A DNA stretch of 50,492 nucleotides from Candidatus Aquicultor sp. (GCA_030682615.1 JAUXNY010000051.1:1-50492); one strand, 5' to 3'. Shown: positions 35,837 to 44,321, counted from the first letter of the stretch. Notes: generated from the sequence alone by a model not told the origin. Numbers and translations: made by a program.

Positions 35837-35892
35837 TATTGTAACACACTCCGGGTTACAATATACCCCGTCCAACTTCTAAGACGGGGTAT
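35837..35892. repeat. Two abutting long palindromes
   Basis: First, TATTGTAAC (35837-35845) pairs perfectly with GTTACAATA (35855-35863) around a 9-base loop. Second, ATACCCCGTC (35863-35872) pairs perfectly with GACGGGGTAT (35883-35892) around a 10-base loop. They share base 35863, and GGTAT at 35835 can alternatively pair with ATACC at 35863, so the two stems could compete as in an attenuator. Neither is followed by a U-run on either strand. Confidence 0.6.
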
Positions 35893-35978
35893 GACCTGTA
35901 TTTAGCCTATATCATTATACTCTATTTTCACTCCGCGGTGAAGATTTTGCCTGATTTATGTATATGCGTTCGTCTAAT

Positions 35979-36005
35979 ATCGAATGACGCTTCCTGTCAT
36001 TCGAT
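35979..36005 (-). terminator. Probable terminator hairpin after efp
   Basis: ATCGAATGAC (35979-35988) and GTCATTCGAT (35996-36005) form a perfect 10-bp stem with a 7-base loop, 38 bases beyond the efp stop. There is no U-tract after it in the minus-strand transcript, so it would be a U-less hairpin terminator, as proposed for some Actinobacteria, or a regulatory stem. Confidence 0.5.
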
Positions 36006-36043
36006 GAGCGAGGCAAATAGACGCGCGCTATGAGACAGCCCGG

Positions 36044-36601
36044 CTAGGCTCTGGTAATGTAGTCGCCTGTTCTAGTGTCGACCTTGACCACGTCGCCTAT
36101 CTTAATAAAAAGCGGTACCTGTACGAGCGCGCCCGTCTCGAGCGTGGCAGGCTTAGTGGCGCCGCTCGCGGTATCACCCTTCAAGCCCGGATCTGTCTCG
36201 GTTACCTCTAGCTCCACGGTTATCGGCATCTCAATGGCTATCGCTTGTCCCTCATGCATGGCAATAAGAACATTCATGTTTTCTTTCAGAAAGTTCGTCT
36301 CGTTACTTAGAAATGCTGCCGGCACACCTATCTGCTCATAACTCTCGGTGTCCATAAACATATATTCGCTGCCGTCGTTGTAGAGATATTGCATGGAGCG
36401 TCTGTTCACGACGGCTTGGTCAAATTTCTCGCCGGCCCTGAATGTTCTGTCTACCACAGCGCCGCTCTTGAAATTCTTTAGCTTAGTGCGAACAAACGCA
36501 CTGCCTTTACCCGGTTTGACATGCTGAAAATCAACAATCTGATAGAGCACACTATCTACATAGATAGTCATCCCGTTCTTAAACTCGTTAGTCGAAATCA
36601 T
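36044..36601 (-). CDS. efp: Translation elongation factor P
   Basis: EF-P relieves ribosome stalling at polyproline stretches. The 185-residue product has the KOW-like N-terminal domain starting ISTNEFKNGMTI, the loop HVKPGKGSAFVRTK whose tip lysine (K32) is the residue modified in many bacteria, and two OB domains ending DTRTGDYITRA. No poxA/epmA-like modification gene is in the window. The ATG at 36601 has GGAGG seven bases upstream; an ATG 11 codons earlier lacks support. It follows pepQ by about 150 bases and is the last gene of the aro-pepQ-efp block, which ends with a strong hairpin. Confidence 0.97.
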   Translation of the reverse strand: MISTNEFKNGMTIYVDSVLYQIVDFQHVKPGKGSAFVRTKLKNFKSGAVVDRTFRAGEKFDQAVVNRRSMQYLYNDGSEYMFMDTESYEQIGVPAAFLSNETNFLKENMNVLIAMHEGQAIAIEMPITVELEVTETDPGLKGDTASGATKPATLETGALVQVPLFIKIGDVVKVDTRTGDYITRA

Positions 36602-36748
36602 CAAAAACCTCCGTATTGTTTCCGCGCCGTACATTCGGGTTTATATAGATACCTGGAGGACCCGGAAAATCTAAGCTGCCTCAAATATATGTTCTATCAT
36701 CCGTGTCTGATTCCTTGAAATGCCCAACATCGCTTTATCCTAGTAATT

Positions 36749-37855
36749 CTACAACTCAAGGAGCTCTTTCGTCGAGTGCGTCAGTACGTTGCAGCCTTTT
36801 TCGGTCACGACAACGAGGTCTTCTATGCGGACACCCCCGAAGCCGCTTATATATATGCCCGGCTCCACTGTAACGACCATCGCCGGCTTTAGCAAGCTCT
36901 TGCTGCCCACGCCCAGCGCCGGCGACTCATGGACATTAAGGCCGACGCCATGACCCAGGTTGTGCGTAAAATGCTCCCCGAAGCCTGCTTCCTCGATAAT
37001 ATGCCTGCTCACGGCGTCTATCTCTTCGCCACTTTTTTCGGGGGCGACCGCCGACAGCGCGGCGAGCTGAGCTTCCTTTACTTTTTCATATATCTCGCGT
37101 TTTCGAGCGCCGGCCTCTCCCGCAACAACCGTGCGCGTCATATCGGAGTGATAGCCCTCGATAACCGCGCCGAAATCGAGTTTTACGAAATCACCCGGCT
37201 CGATTCTTTTCTCCGAGGGTGTAGCATGCGGTATCGCCGAATTCACACCCGAGGCGACTATCGTCTCGAAACTCGGCTTCTGCGCGCCGTTTCTCAACAT
37301 AAAATAGTCGAGCTCAATAGCAATGTCTCGCTCGCTCGTGCCCGGTTTTATAAAATCGATGATATGGTCGAAAGCGCGGTCCGCGAGAGCCGCGGCCGCG
37401 GTGATGTTCGCAATCTCATACTCATCTTTTACTTCGCGCAAAGGTTCGACTAGATTGGAGACGCCGACCAATTGAACCTCTCCAAACTCCTCGACCATCC
37501 GCTCGAATTGTCTCACAGTAATGTTCGTAGCCTCAAAGCCCGCCTTTTTCGCCCCGTTTTGCCCGACCAGCGCCACTATCTCTTCCATCGACGGTTTGGC
37601 CCAGGGCGCAATCTCATCGGCATTCGCCGTATTGAGCGCGTCGTCATAATAGCGGTGGTCTATAATGAGCGTAGATTTTTCACTGTCTACGATAAGTCGC
37701 ACCCTCGCGCCGGTCATCCCGCCCGCGCAACCGCATAAATAGAAAATATTATGCGGCTCACTGACGAGTAATACGTCAAGCTCAGCCGCTCTGATGCGTT
37801 CTCTAAGTTTGTTAAGGCGTTCGACGTAGTTTATCCCAAATCCCCCATCATCCAT
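36749..37855 (-). CDS. pepQ: Xaa-Pro aminopeptidase / M24 dipeptidase
   Basis: This di-metal aminopeptidase of the pita-bread fold is predicted to cut Xaa-Pro bonds. The creatinase-like N-terminal domain (1-130) has [10 protein letters not shown]. The catalytic domain carries the five metal ligands: [18 protein letters not shown] (two Asp), HNLGHGVGL (His), TVEPGIY (Glu) and VRIEDL (Glu). The length of 368 residues is standard. The ATG at 37855 lacks a clear ribosome site, so the start is moderately certain. Placement between aroQ and efp is the conserved Gram-positive arrangement (Rv2535c in M. tuberculosis). Confidence 0.94.
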   Translation of the reverse strand: MDDGGFGINYVERLNKLRERIRAAELDVLLVSEPHNIFYLCGCAGGMTGARVRLIVDSEKSTLIIDHRYYDDALNTANADEIAPWAKPSMEEIVALVGQNGAKKAGFEATNITVRQFERMVEEFGEVQLVGVSNLVEPLREVKDEYEIANITAAAALADRAFDHIIDFIKPGTSERDIAIELDYFMLRNGAQKPSFETIVASGVNSAIPHATPSEKRIEPGDFVKLDFGAVIEGYHSDMTRTVVAGEAGARKREIYEKVKEAQLAALSAVAPEKSGEEIDAVSRHIIEEAGFGEHFTHNLGHGVGLNVHESPALGVGSKSLLKPAMVVTVEPGIYISGFGGVRIEDLVVVTEKGCNVLTHSTKELLEL

Positions 37856-37924
37856 GATGCGACAGACCTTACTCGCATAGGGTCTAACAGTAGAAGGTCA
37901 TCCACATCAGGCTGCCGCGACCTC

Positions 37925-38362
37925 TTACTTGACTAGCTCCGCTGCCGCCCTCACCGCTACGACATAGCTAAGCGAGCCAAATCCGGAAATCTGCCCAACG
38001 ACCACCGGCGCTATCACAGACTTATGTCTAAACTCTTCGCGCGTGTAGATATTGGTTATATGGACCTCTATGACCGGTATAGCGATACCCGCGATCGCAT
38101 CCCTGATAGCAATAGAATAATGCGTGAAGGCTCCCGGGTTTATGATGATGCAGTCGAACCCGCCGGCGCTCGCCTGCTGTACGCGGTCGATAATCGCTCC
38201 CTCGTGGTTGGACTGGAAGAATTCCGCCTCCAACCCATGCTTACCAGCCTCCGCCGTTATCATCTGATCTATTGCTTCAAGGGTAGTTTCCCCGTAGACA
38301 CCAGTCTCTCTAGTGCCCAACATATTAAGGTTAGGACCGTGAATCACCAGTATGCGACCCAT
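37925..38362 (-). CDS. aroQ: 3-dehydroquinate dehydratase, type II
   Basis: AroQ removes water from 3-dehydroquinate in the third shikimate step. The small 145-residue enzyme is complete: HGPNLNMLGTRETGVYG with the catalytic Arg/Tyr loop, QSNHEGAIIDRVQ, NPGAFTHYSIAIRDA and EVHITNIYTREEFRHKS with the catalytic His and following Arg. The ATG has GGAGGGG five bases upstream. It begins two bases after aroB and is clearly in the aroC-K-B-Q operon. Confidence 0.97.
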   Translation of the reverse strand: MGRILVIHGPNLNMLGTRETGVYGETTLEAIDQMITAEAGKHGLEAEFFQSNHEGAIIDRVQQASAGGFDCIIINPGAFTHYSIAIRDAIAGIAIPVIEVHITNIYTREEFRHKSVIAPVVVGQISGFGSLSYVVAVRAAAELVK

Positions 38363-38364
38363 TC

Positions 38365-39456
38365 TTACCCCTCCTTCAGAAATCCTTCAAGCGCTGCAAT
38401 TAAATCATTATCGTCTACCCCGCGAACAACGGGATTGCCTACCCCATCTAGCAGGACGAATACATGCCCGCCCATCGACCGCTTCTTATCCCTCTCCATG
38501 ACTTTCATAAACTCGTCTATACTTGACGCATTCATCGAAACCGGGAGCCCATACATGTCGATAACACGTCTATGCAACTCCACGTCTTTCTTATCCAACA
38601 AGCCCAAGCGCTCGCTCAACTCGGCTGCGAACACCATGCCGATAGCTACGCCCTCACCGTGATTGTACTGGTATCCGCTGACCGATTCTATAGCGTGGCC
38701 CAGCGTGTGACCGTAGTTCAAGACCGCCCGCAAGCCCAGATCCCGTTCATCCGCTTCGACAATTTCCGCCTTAATCGAGCAACTCATCGTCACAATCCGC
38801 GAAAGCACGTCGACTTCCCGCGCTTGAATGTCATCTTTTCGCTCCCGAAGCAGGCTCAAGAGCGGCTCACCCTTTATGAACGCGTATTTGATTACTTCAG
38901 CCATTCCGCCCGCATAATCCCGCTCCGAGAGCGTGCTCAGCGTGGCAACGTCAATATAGACGAGAGACGGCTGGTAAAACGTGCCTATCATGTTCTTGCC
39001 GAGCGGGTGGTTTACGGCGACCTTCCCACCGACACTACTATCTACCTGCGCTAAAAGCGTGGTCGGTACTTGAACATAAGCTATCCCGCGCTCATACGTC
39101 GACGCAACGAACCCGGCGAGGTCTCCAACGACGCCCCCACCGAGCGCTATTATCGCATCCTTGCGCTCAAACCCCTTCTCGATAAGCTCACCGTATACCT
39201 TCTCGGCCACGCTTAAGGATTTAGCCTGTTCCCCATCGGGCACCAGGATAAGCTCATAACCGATACCCTCGACATCTAGCGCCTCTACAACTTGAGAGCC
39301 GTAAAAATCCCAAACCTTGGCGTTAGTGATGAGCGCCGCCCTTGCGGGACCGCACTTCTCCTTTATTGTCTCGGCTATACCGTGTAAAATCCGGTCGCCG
39401 ATGTAAATCTTATAACTTCTGTCGCCGAGGGCGACGTCGACCACATTTTTAATCAA
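38365..39456 (-). CDS. aroB: 3-dehydroquinate synthase
   Basis: AroB converts DAHP to 3-dehydroquinate using NAD and a divalent metal. Landmarks are ALGGGVVGDLAGFVASTYERG, VPTTLLAQVDSSVGGKVAVNH (NAD/substrate site), GMAEVIKYAFI and the metal ligands in NYGHTLGHAIE and HGEGVAIGM. The start is ambiguous. TTG at 39456 has GGGG eight bases upstream and gives IKNVVDVALGDRSY; GTG at 39444 and ATG at 39483 (deeper in aroK) are alternatives. It overlaps the aroK end by a few bases, implying coupling. The length is about 363 residues, typical. Confidence 0.96.
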   Translation of the reverse strand: MIKNVVDVALGDRSYKIYIGDRILHGIAETIKEKCGPARAALITNAKVWDFYGSQVVEALDVEGIGYELILVPDGEQAKSLSVAEKVYGELIEKGFERKDAIIALGGGVVGDLAGFVASTYERGIAYVQVPTTLLAQVDSSVGGKVAVNHPLGKNMIGTFYQPSLVYIDVATLSTLSERDYAGGMAEVIKYAFIKGEPLLSLLRERKDDIQAREVDVLSRIVTMSCSIKAEIVEADERDLGLRAVLNYGHTLGHAIESVSGYQYNHGEGVAIGMVFAAELSERLGLLDKKDVELHRRVIDMYGLPVSMNASSIDEFMKVMERDKKRSMGGHVFVLLDGVGNPVVRGVDDNDLIAALEGFLKEG

Positions 39457-39973
39457 TTGCCAATCCCCGCACCTTAAACTCATTTAGAATCTCGTCTACG
39501 ACCGTGTCGATCTCCTTGTCCGTTGTCTCAACGGTTATGTCCGCCACTTCCAGGTATAGCGGTTCCCGACCGGCTAAGAGGCGTTCTATCTCGGCTAACG
39601 GGTCATCCGCCCTCAAAAGCGGTCTCTTGTCCCCGGTATCGCCGACGCGCTTGAATATCTCCAGCGGTTCCGTTTTCAAGTACACGACCGTCGCCGCGTT
39701 TTTAAGCAACGCCCTATTTGCCTCGGATATGACGACGCCGCCGCCACATGAGAGGACGACTCCGTCTTCACCCAAAAGCTCCGCCAACACGTCGGCTTCG
39801 CTCTTGCGAAATCCGCCTTCGCCTTCGGCTTCGAAGATCTCGGCGACACTTCTGCCCGCCCTATCTTCTATCTCACTATCGACGTCGATAAACCGGTAGC
39901 CGGTTCTTCGCGCCAGATTCCGGCCAATCGTAGTCTTTCCGGACCCCATAAAACCGACAAGCGCGATGGTCAT
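39449..39973 (-). CDS. aroK: Shikimate kinase
   Basis: AroK phosphorylates shikimate at the 3-hydroxyl. The 174-residue P-loop kinase has Walker A ALVGFMGSGKTTIG, the substrate Asp in FIDVDSEIE, GGGVVI (shikimate-binding glycines) and the lid RPLLRADDP. The ATG at 39973 overlaps the aroC stop by one base (TGATG), with a TTG one codon earlier as alternative. Its own stop overlaps aroB. This tight packing indicates one translationally coupled operon. Confidence 0.96.
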   Translation of the reverse strand: MTIALVGFMGSGKTTIGRNLARRTGYRFIDVDSEIEDRAGRSVAEIFEAEGEGGFRKSEADVLAELLGEDGVVLSCGGGVVISEANRALLKNAATVVYLKTEPLEIFKRVGDTGDKRPLLRADDPLAEIERLLAGREPLYLEVADITVETTDKEIDTVVDEILNEFKVRGLAID

Positions 39974-41133
39974 CAAGTCTTCAACCTCTTCAAATAGTGC
40001 ACATGAGCCGCCTTGGTATCGACGAGCGCATCTCCACCGAATTTCTGCAGCAACACCTTGGCGATTTCGAACGCGACCACGGCTTCACCGATAACGGCCG
40101 CCGCCGGAACCGCGCACACATCCGAGCGCTCCTTAACCGCATCGACCGCCTCTTTGGAGACGATATCGACCGTCTTGAGCGGCTGCATAAGCGTCGGTAT
40201 CGGCTTCATAGCCGCCCTGGCGACAACGACACCGCCGTTGGTCATGCCGCCCTCGATACCGCCCGCGCGATTGGTCTTCCTATAATAGCCGCGTTCAGAC
40301 TCATAATATATTTCATCATGGGCTTGGGAACCCCGTTTTTGCGCAAGTTCAAAACCCTCGCCAATCTCGACACCCTTTATCGCTTGCACGCCCATAAGTG
40401 CGCGCGCCAGTCTCGCGTCCAGCCGCTCTTCCCAGGAAGTATATCCGCCTAATCCCGGAGGACAGCCATATACGAGCACTTCAAAGACACCGCCAACCGT
40501 ATCTTTGGTTTTCTTAGCGTCCTCGATGATCGCGACCATCTGCGCTTCGGCAACAGCATCAAAGCAGCGAACCGGCGATTCATCTATTTTTGCCAGATCC
40601 CCAGGTGCGGGAAGTTCATTTATCGTAGCCGCCACCTCGCCAATCGAAACCACGTGGCTAAGAACCTCTATACCGAATTCGCGTAACAATATTTTAGCAA
40701 TAGTTCCAGCGGCCACCCGTGCGGCCGTCTCTCGCGCGCTTGAGCGCTCTAAAATGTTACGGATATCTGCTTGCCCCGACTTTAGAATCCCGCTCAAATC
40801 GGCATGCCCCGGACGAGGCTGAGTCACCCTTTCGTCTTCGACTTCCGTATTGACCGGCTCTATCGACATCGTCGTCGTCCAGTTGGCCCAGTCTCGATTG
40901 TCTATCTTGAGCGTTATCGGCGAACCGAGCGACAAGCCGAACCGGACGCCGCTCAAAATCTCCGCCACGTCTTTTTCTATCGCCATCCGGCCGCCCCTGC
41001 CAAAACCTAATTGCCGGCGAGCCAACTCCGCATCGATAGATTCTTTTCTTATTTCAACACCCGCCGGAAGCCCTTCGACTATCGCGACAAGCGCCGGCCC
41101 ATGTGATTCACCGGCAGTAACATATCTCAGCAC
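39973..41133 (-). CDS. aroC: Chorismate synthase
   Basis: AroC makes chorismate from EPSP with reduced FMN. The N-terminus LRYVTAGESHGPALVAIVEGLP has the conserved GESHG. Downstream, RPGHADLSG, SARETAARVAAG and the C-terminal GGMTNG-type motif (GGIEGGMTNGG) and RSDVCAVPA are present. The length of 386 residues is normal. It starts with GTG behind GAGG and is the first gene of the aro-pepQ-efp operon. The promoter must lie in the 218 bases to the right, where no clear -35/-10 pair was found. Confidence 0.97.
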   Translation of the reverse strand: MLRYVTAGESHGPALVAIVEGLPAGVEIRKESIDAELARRQLGFGRGGRMAIEKDVAEILSGVRFGLSLGSPITLKIDNRDWANWTTTMSIEPVNTEVEDERVTQPRPGHADLSGILKSGQADIRNILERSSARETAARVAAGTIAKILLREFGIEVLSHVVSIGEVAATINELPAPGDLAKIDESPVRCFDAVAEAQMVAIIEDAKKTKDTVGGVFEVLVYGCPPGLGGYTSWEERLDARLARALMGVQAIKGVEIGEGFELAQKRGSQAHDEIYYESERGYYRKTNRAGGIEGGMTNGGVVVARAAMKPIPTLMQPLKTVDIVSKEAVDAVKERSDVCAVPAAAVIGEAVVAFEIAKVLLQKFGGDALVDTKAAHVHYLKRLKT

Positions 41134-41175
41134 TTATGATACCTCGCTCATCTTTTCAAATAAGTATAACTAATA

Positions 41176-41255
41176 GCCGTGAAGTAGTTAAGTGGTAGCG
41201 TTGCGATGCGGAGCAATCTGTCTTAAACCTAAAGAGGTTCAATCCCATTATGGCA
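41176..41255 (+). other. tRNA-like remnant (not a functional tRNA)
   Basis: Between pilP and aroC, the plus strand contains GTAGTTAAGTGGTAGC, like a tRNA D-arm, and AGAGGTTCAATCCC, like a T-arm, about 50 bases apart. GCCGTGA (41176-41182) can pair with TTATGGC (41248-41254), with wobbles, as an acceptor stem, followed by A. The anticodon stem does not form with a seven-base loop and the T-stem has a mismatch. It is probably a decayed tRNA or chance similarity. Confidence 0.25.
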
Positions 41256-41351
41256 CTTTTACCCTTGTATGTGCCCGCGATGACTCCTTAAGGCAAAGGC
41301 CATTCCGAAACGCCGGCAATAAACCGCTTAACAGCTATTTTAACAAGCCGT

Positions 41352-41927
41352 TTACTTTACTATCGCTTGCCCGAGTTGGAGCGTAAACCTATCATCACCG
41401 TATAGAACCGTAATATTCCCGTCGCCGATGTCTTCGACCATGAAAGAAGAGCCTGCAACCTGCTCGCCACTTCCAACAGTGTATTCTACGCCGTCAAAAG
41501 TGACAATCGCATACTTTGCACCGCCCTGCTCGACAATGTCGACAAGCGCAAGCGTCGTAAGAAGCGCTCCAGCTCCAGCCCCGTCTTCGGTACCGGTCGT
41601 CAACCCTATAGGTGTTTCGGTCTCCTCGACAAGCGGCCTAAAAGGGTCTTTATATTCGAATAGGTCATAGTCTGTGATGACGGTTTCGTCTTCCGCTGCC
41701 GTCTCGGTAGTCTGCTCAGACGGCGACTGCTGGGGTATTGGTTTAGGGACGGCGGCGTTCGGAGCCTGTACTGCGAGATTACCTGGTTTTGGAAGCGCAA
41801 ACGTTATCACGACCAGGACTACAAGCAATAATACGACCAGCAGTAAGCCGACGGCAATTCCCTTGCCCTTCGACGTACTAAGCGTATTCTTCATTTCAAT
41901 CTCTGAAAACTTGTCTTTGAGTCCCAT
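41352..41927 (-). CDS. PilP-like type IV pilus assembly protein
   Basis: This 191-residue protein has a short cytoplasmic N-terminus, one membrane helix (about 24-44), a Pro/Glu-rich linker and a small beta domain. That domain includes LFEYKDPFRPLVEE, then IVTFDGVEYTVGSGEQVAG and ITVLYGDDRFTLQLGQ. The KDPFRPL motif and beta domain resemble PilP, which connects the PilMNO platform to the secretin in Gram-negatives. PilP of Gram-negatives is a lipoprotein, but here a helix replaces the lipobox. It comes last in pilM-N-O-(P), 14 bases after pilO. The assignment is from position and weak motif similarity. Confidence 0.65.
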   Translation of the reverse strand: MGLKDKFSEIEMKNTLSTSKGKGIAVGLLLVVLLLVVLVVITFALPKPGNLAVQAPNAAVPKPIPQQSPSEQTTETAAEDETVITDYDLFEYKDPFRPLVEETETPIGLTTGTEDGAGAGALLTTLALVDIVEQGGAKYAIVTFDGVEYTVGSGEQVAGSSFMVEDIGDGNITVLYGDDRFTLQLGQAIVK

Positions 41928-41941
41928 TCAATCTCAACCCT

Positions 41942-42529
41942 TTATGGAGCCGACGCACTTTTCACCGGCGGTGGAGGCGGGGGCGTCGATGTCCCTTCAC
42001 CCATGGTAAATGCGCTGATAGACGCAGTCATATTTAAATCAGGATACTGCGTTATTTTGATGTTTATATTATCGACCTTGAAAGCGCGTGGCGCTTTTTC
42101 CACGCGTCGCAAGAAATCAATCAATGCCACATAACTGCCGTTCATAACCGCGGATATCTTCATCTCGTTGTACTCACCGGTAGACGATGGTTCACCGGGG
42201 CTAAGCGAGACCAACTCGACGCCGGCATCGTTGGATATATTCTGTATTTCGACTATGAGCGAGGGCAGTTCCGGGCTCGACGGCATTCGATTCGACAGCT
42301 TGATGTACTCGATTTCTGCATCGGCCGCATTTCTTTTGACCTCTTCGAGCATCAAAAGAGTGTTCTTTGCGGCTTGCAGCCTCTGCTCTTGCTCTGTCTT
42401 CTTCTTGCTTAGCTCGTCGAGCTTAGAAACTTGCGGGCTCCAGCCAAACATGTAGAAGAGCACAAACATAAGCGCTGCGATTGCGGCCAGTATTAATATC
42501 TGCTTTTTTAACGCTAACTTATCCAACAC
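41942..42529 (-). CDS. pilO: Type IV pilus inner-membrane protein PilO
   Basis: PilO is a bitopic membrane protein that dimerises with PilN to form the alignment complex. The 195-residue product has one membrane helix (about 11-29), a coiled coil (KLDELSKKKTEQEQRLQAAK onward, to about 75) and a ferredoxin-like domain, with LIDFLRRVEKAPRAFKVDNI typical of PilO. The C-terminus is Pro-rich. The start is GTG one base beyond the pilN stop. Gene order and topology support the call. Confidence 0.85.
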   Translation of the reverse strand: MLDKLALKKQILILAAIAALMFVLFYMFGWSPQVSKLDELSKKKTEQEQRLQAAKNTLLMLEEVKRNAADAEIEYIKLSNRMPSSPELPSLIVEIQNISNDAGVELVSLSPGEPSSTGEYNEMKISAVMNGSYVALIDFLRRVEKAPRAFKVDNINIKITQYPDLNMTASISAFTMGEGTSTPPPPPPVKSASAP

Positions 42530-42530
42530 A

Positions 42531-43124
42531 TCACGTCCCGGAAGGATTGGGCGGGGCAGGCGGCATTGGCTCTTTCTTAAATTTCATGGTATTGCTAAAG
42601 AGAATCCTTTTCTCTTGTTTATCGGATGAACTCAACCACACATCGGGCTGCAGTCTTAGTTCACCAAGACGTATCAACCACTTTGCAACCGGCTTATGGC
42701 CGGAATCAGGGGCATCCAGCGGATCTTGAATCTCTCCGGAGAAAGTCACACCATCCGCATTGCCCGAAAGAGTTGCCAAACTCAAATCGTTCGGCGTGAT
42801 TATCATAAGTTCTTCTAACAGCTTCGACCATATAATCCTGTCAGCTAGAGCTTTTTCCACAATATCTTTTTTCTTCTGAACCTCGGCCAACCTCGACTCA
42901 TACACGCGCAATTCCTGGATGGCACTCTCCATCTTAACCACCTGGTCCGACAGGAGCGTGAGGTCTTTTTCCGCGTTGTCTATTCGCCAAACGTTATACA
43001 AGAAGACACCGGCCAAGCACGCCGCGATAGCGACCATGCCGACCAGGCCTGCTAGAATGAACTTTTCAGCACGCCTTTTATCCCTTATCTCAGCTGGTAA
43101 AAGGTTTATTCTGACAACCATCAT
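42531..43124 (-). CDS. pilN: Type IV pilus assembly protein PilN
   Basis: PilN binds PilM through its short cytoplasmic N-terminus, which here is VVRINLLPAEIRDKRR, matching the INLLP motif of the family. A membrane helix (about 22-42) and a coiled-coil/ferredoxin-like periplasmic-type domain follow. It has 197 residues. The ATG at 43124 overlaps the pilM stop by four bases (ATGA), with a second ATG right after it. An earlier in-frame ATG at 43157 lies inside pilM and would displace the family N-terminus. It belongs to the pilM-N-O-P operon. Confidence 0.92.
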   Translation of the reverse strand: MMVVRINLLPAEIRDKRRAEKFILAGLVGMVAIAACLAGVFLYNVWRIDNAEKDLTLLSDQVVKMESAIQELRVYESRLAEVQKKKDIVEKALADRIIWSKLLEELMIITPNDLSLATLSGNADGVTFSGEIQDPLDAPDSGHKPVAKWLIRLGELRLQPDVWLSSSDKQEKRILFSNTMKFKKEPMPPAPPNPSGT

Positions 43125-44257
43125 CGATCTAAACCTCGCATTGCCAGCCCAAGGCATATCGCCATCGAGAGTTCTTCCTCCTCGATTCTAGCGATTAGGC
43201 TGTTCTTGTTGACTTGAAAATATTGGAGCGGTCTGCCTAGCTCAACCTCGATTTGCAGGTTTTGTTTGAGGTACTCTAAGAAATTCTTGAGCTTGGCGCC
43301 TCCGCCAGTGACGATTATCCTATCTATGCTTTTGGCCCTGTTGGCTTGGACGAGATAGTAATCGAGCGACCTGCGAATCTCAGCGATGAACTTGACCATC
43401 TCCTGCTCAAGCACATTCTGGACGGCCTCCGCGTATTCCTTAATATCTGCGTCTATCGCTGCGGGAGCTTCGTCGGTGTCGACAGACGGTAGACCTATGC
43501 GTGCTTTAAGGTCCTCCGCTTCATCGAGATTCATTCCAAGCTGTTCGACAAGCGCTTCCGTAAAAGTACTGCCACCAATACTACTAATCCTGGTAAAACG
43601 CGGCGCATTATCTTCGACAACGACTATGTCGGACAAGGTGGCGCTCAGGTTTATCAAAGCCGTTGCGCCTGCCGGTTCATCATCTTCCAGCAGCAATGGC
43701 TTAGCGGTATCACCCATCACCACCCGCGCAAACGCAAGCGACGAAACATCGACGATGACTGGCTTTAGTCCCGCGCCCTCAACCGCCGCTATCGTGGTTT
43801 CTATCATGTCTTTGCGCGCTGCGACCAGCAGCACATCCATTACCCGCTCGTGCGAGTCTTTGCTGTATTCTGAGAGTATTTGAAAATCGATGATGGCCTC
43901 ATCAGCCGGAATCGGTATATAGTCGCTCACCTGGTATTGGATAGCGCTTCTCAGCTCTGCTTCGGTCATCACCGGCATCTCTACGACACGGACTACGACC
44001 TTTTGGTTTGCAACGCCCACTACAACGCGTTTCTCGACAATTTTATTAGAACGCCAAAGCGAGGCAAGCTCCTTAGCAACACCATCAACGTCGCTAATCT
44101 CACCTTCGGTAATCAATCCTTTTGGCGTCTTTGCAGTCGCATACTCAATGAGGATGGGTTTGTCCGCGGCTGCTTTCAATTGGGCCACACGAAAACTAGC
44201 GCTGCCAATATCTAAGCCGATAGGGGCGGCCCCATTACCAAGACCAAACAGTCCCAA
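43121..44257 (-). CDS. pilM: Type IV pilus assembly protein PilM
   Basis: PilM is an FtsA/actin-fold ATPase that forms a cytoplasmic ring and binds PilN. The 378-residue protein has the phosphate-1 loop IGLDIGSASFRVAQL, the PilM-typical EMPVMTEAELRSAIQYQVSDYIP, phosphate-2 region ALINLSATLSDIVVV and the adenosine loop IIVTGGGAKLKNFLEYL. The start is TTG with AGGAGG six bases upstream. It is the first gene of the pilMNOP unit, separated by about 210 bases from the pilin-like genes. PilB, PilC and PilT are not in the window. Confidence 0.94.
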   Translation of the reverse strand: MGLFGLGNGAAPIGLDIGSASFRVAQLKAAADKPILIEYATAKTPKGLITEGEISDVDGVAKELASLWRSNKIVEKRVVVGVANQKVVVRVVEMPVMTEAELRSAIQYQVSDYIPIPADEAIIDFQILSEYSKDSHERVMDVLLVAARKDMIETTIAAVEGAGLKPVIVDVSSLAFARVVMGDTAKPLLLEDDEPAGATALINLSATLSDIVVVEDNAPRFTRISSIGGSTFTEALVEQLGMNLDEAEDLKARIGLPSVDTDEAPAAIDADIKEYAEAVQNVLEQEMVKFIAEIRRSLDYYLVQANRAKSIDRIIVTGGGAKLKNFLEYLKQNLQIEVELGRPLQYFQVNKNSLIARIEEEELSMAICLGLAMRGLDR

Positions 44258-44321
44258 AATATCCTCCTGCGTCTAAAGCTCGTCTCTTGCATATTCAATT
44301 CAACAACTGGTGCGGGGCTAG

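Larger units (their letters stand above)
35518..36043. other. 526-base non-coding region between efp and the carboxyltransferase gene
   Basis: No convincing gene lies here. The only sizeable open frame (minus strand, 35665-35847, 60 codons) has no ribosome site and an unlikely composition. The region holds a candidate promoter with an overlapping inverted repeat next to the carboxyltransferase gene, two abutting long palindromes at 35837-35892, and a perfect 10-bp hairpin close behind efp, all listed separately. The stretch 35593-35836 shows nothing I can name. Confidence 0.7.

Noticed and set aside
35665-35847. 60-codon minus-strand frame in the gap before the carboxyltransferase gene
   Set aside because: No ribosome site, odd composition, and it ends inside the palindromic region; not supported as a gene.
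35837-35863. BirA (biotin repressor) operator in front of the biotin-enzyme operon
   Set aside because: The arms TATTGTAAC/GTTACAATA look similar to BirA half-sites, but the 9-base spacing is too short for the usual 14-16 and the site is over 300 bases from the gene.
41176-41255. Functional tRNA gene
   Set aside because: The anticodon stem cannot form with a seven-base loop and the T-stem has a mismatch; kept only as a tRNA-like remnant.
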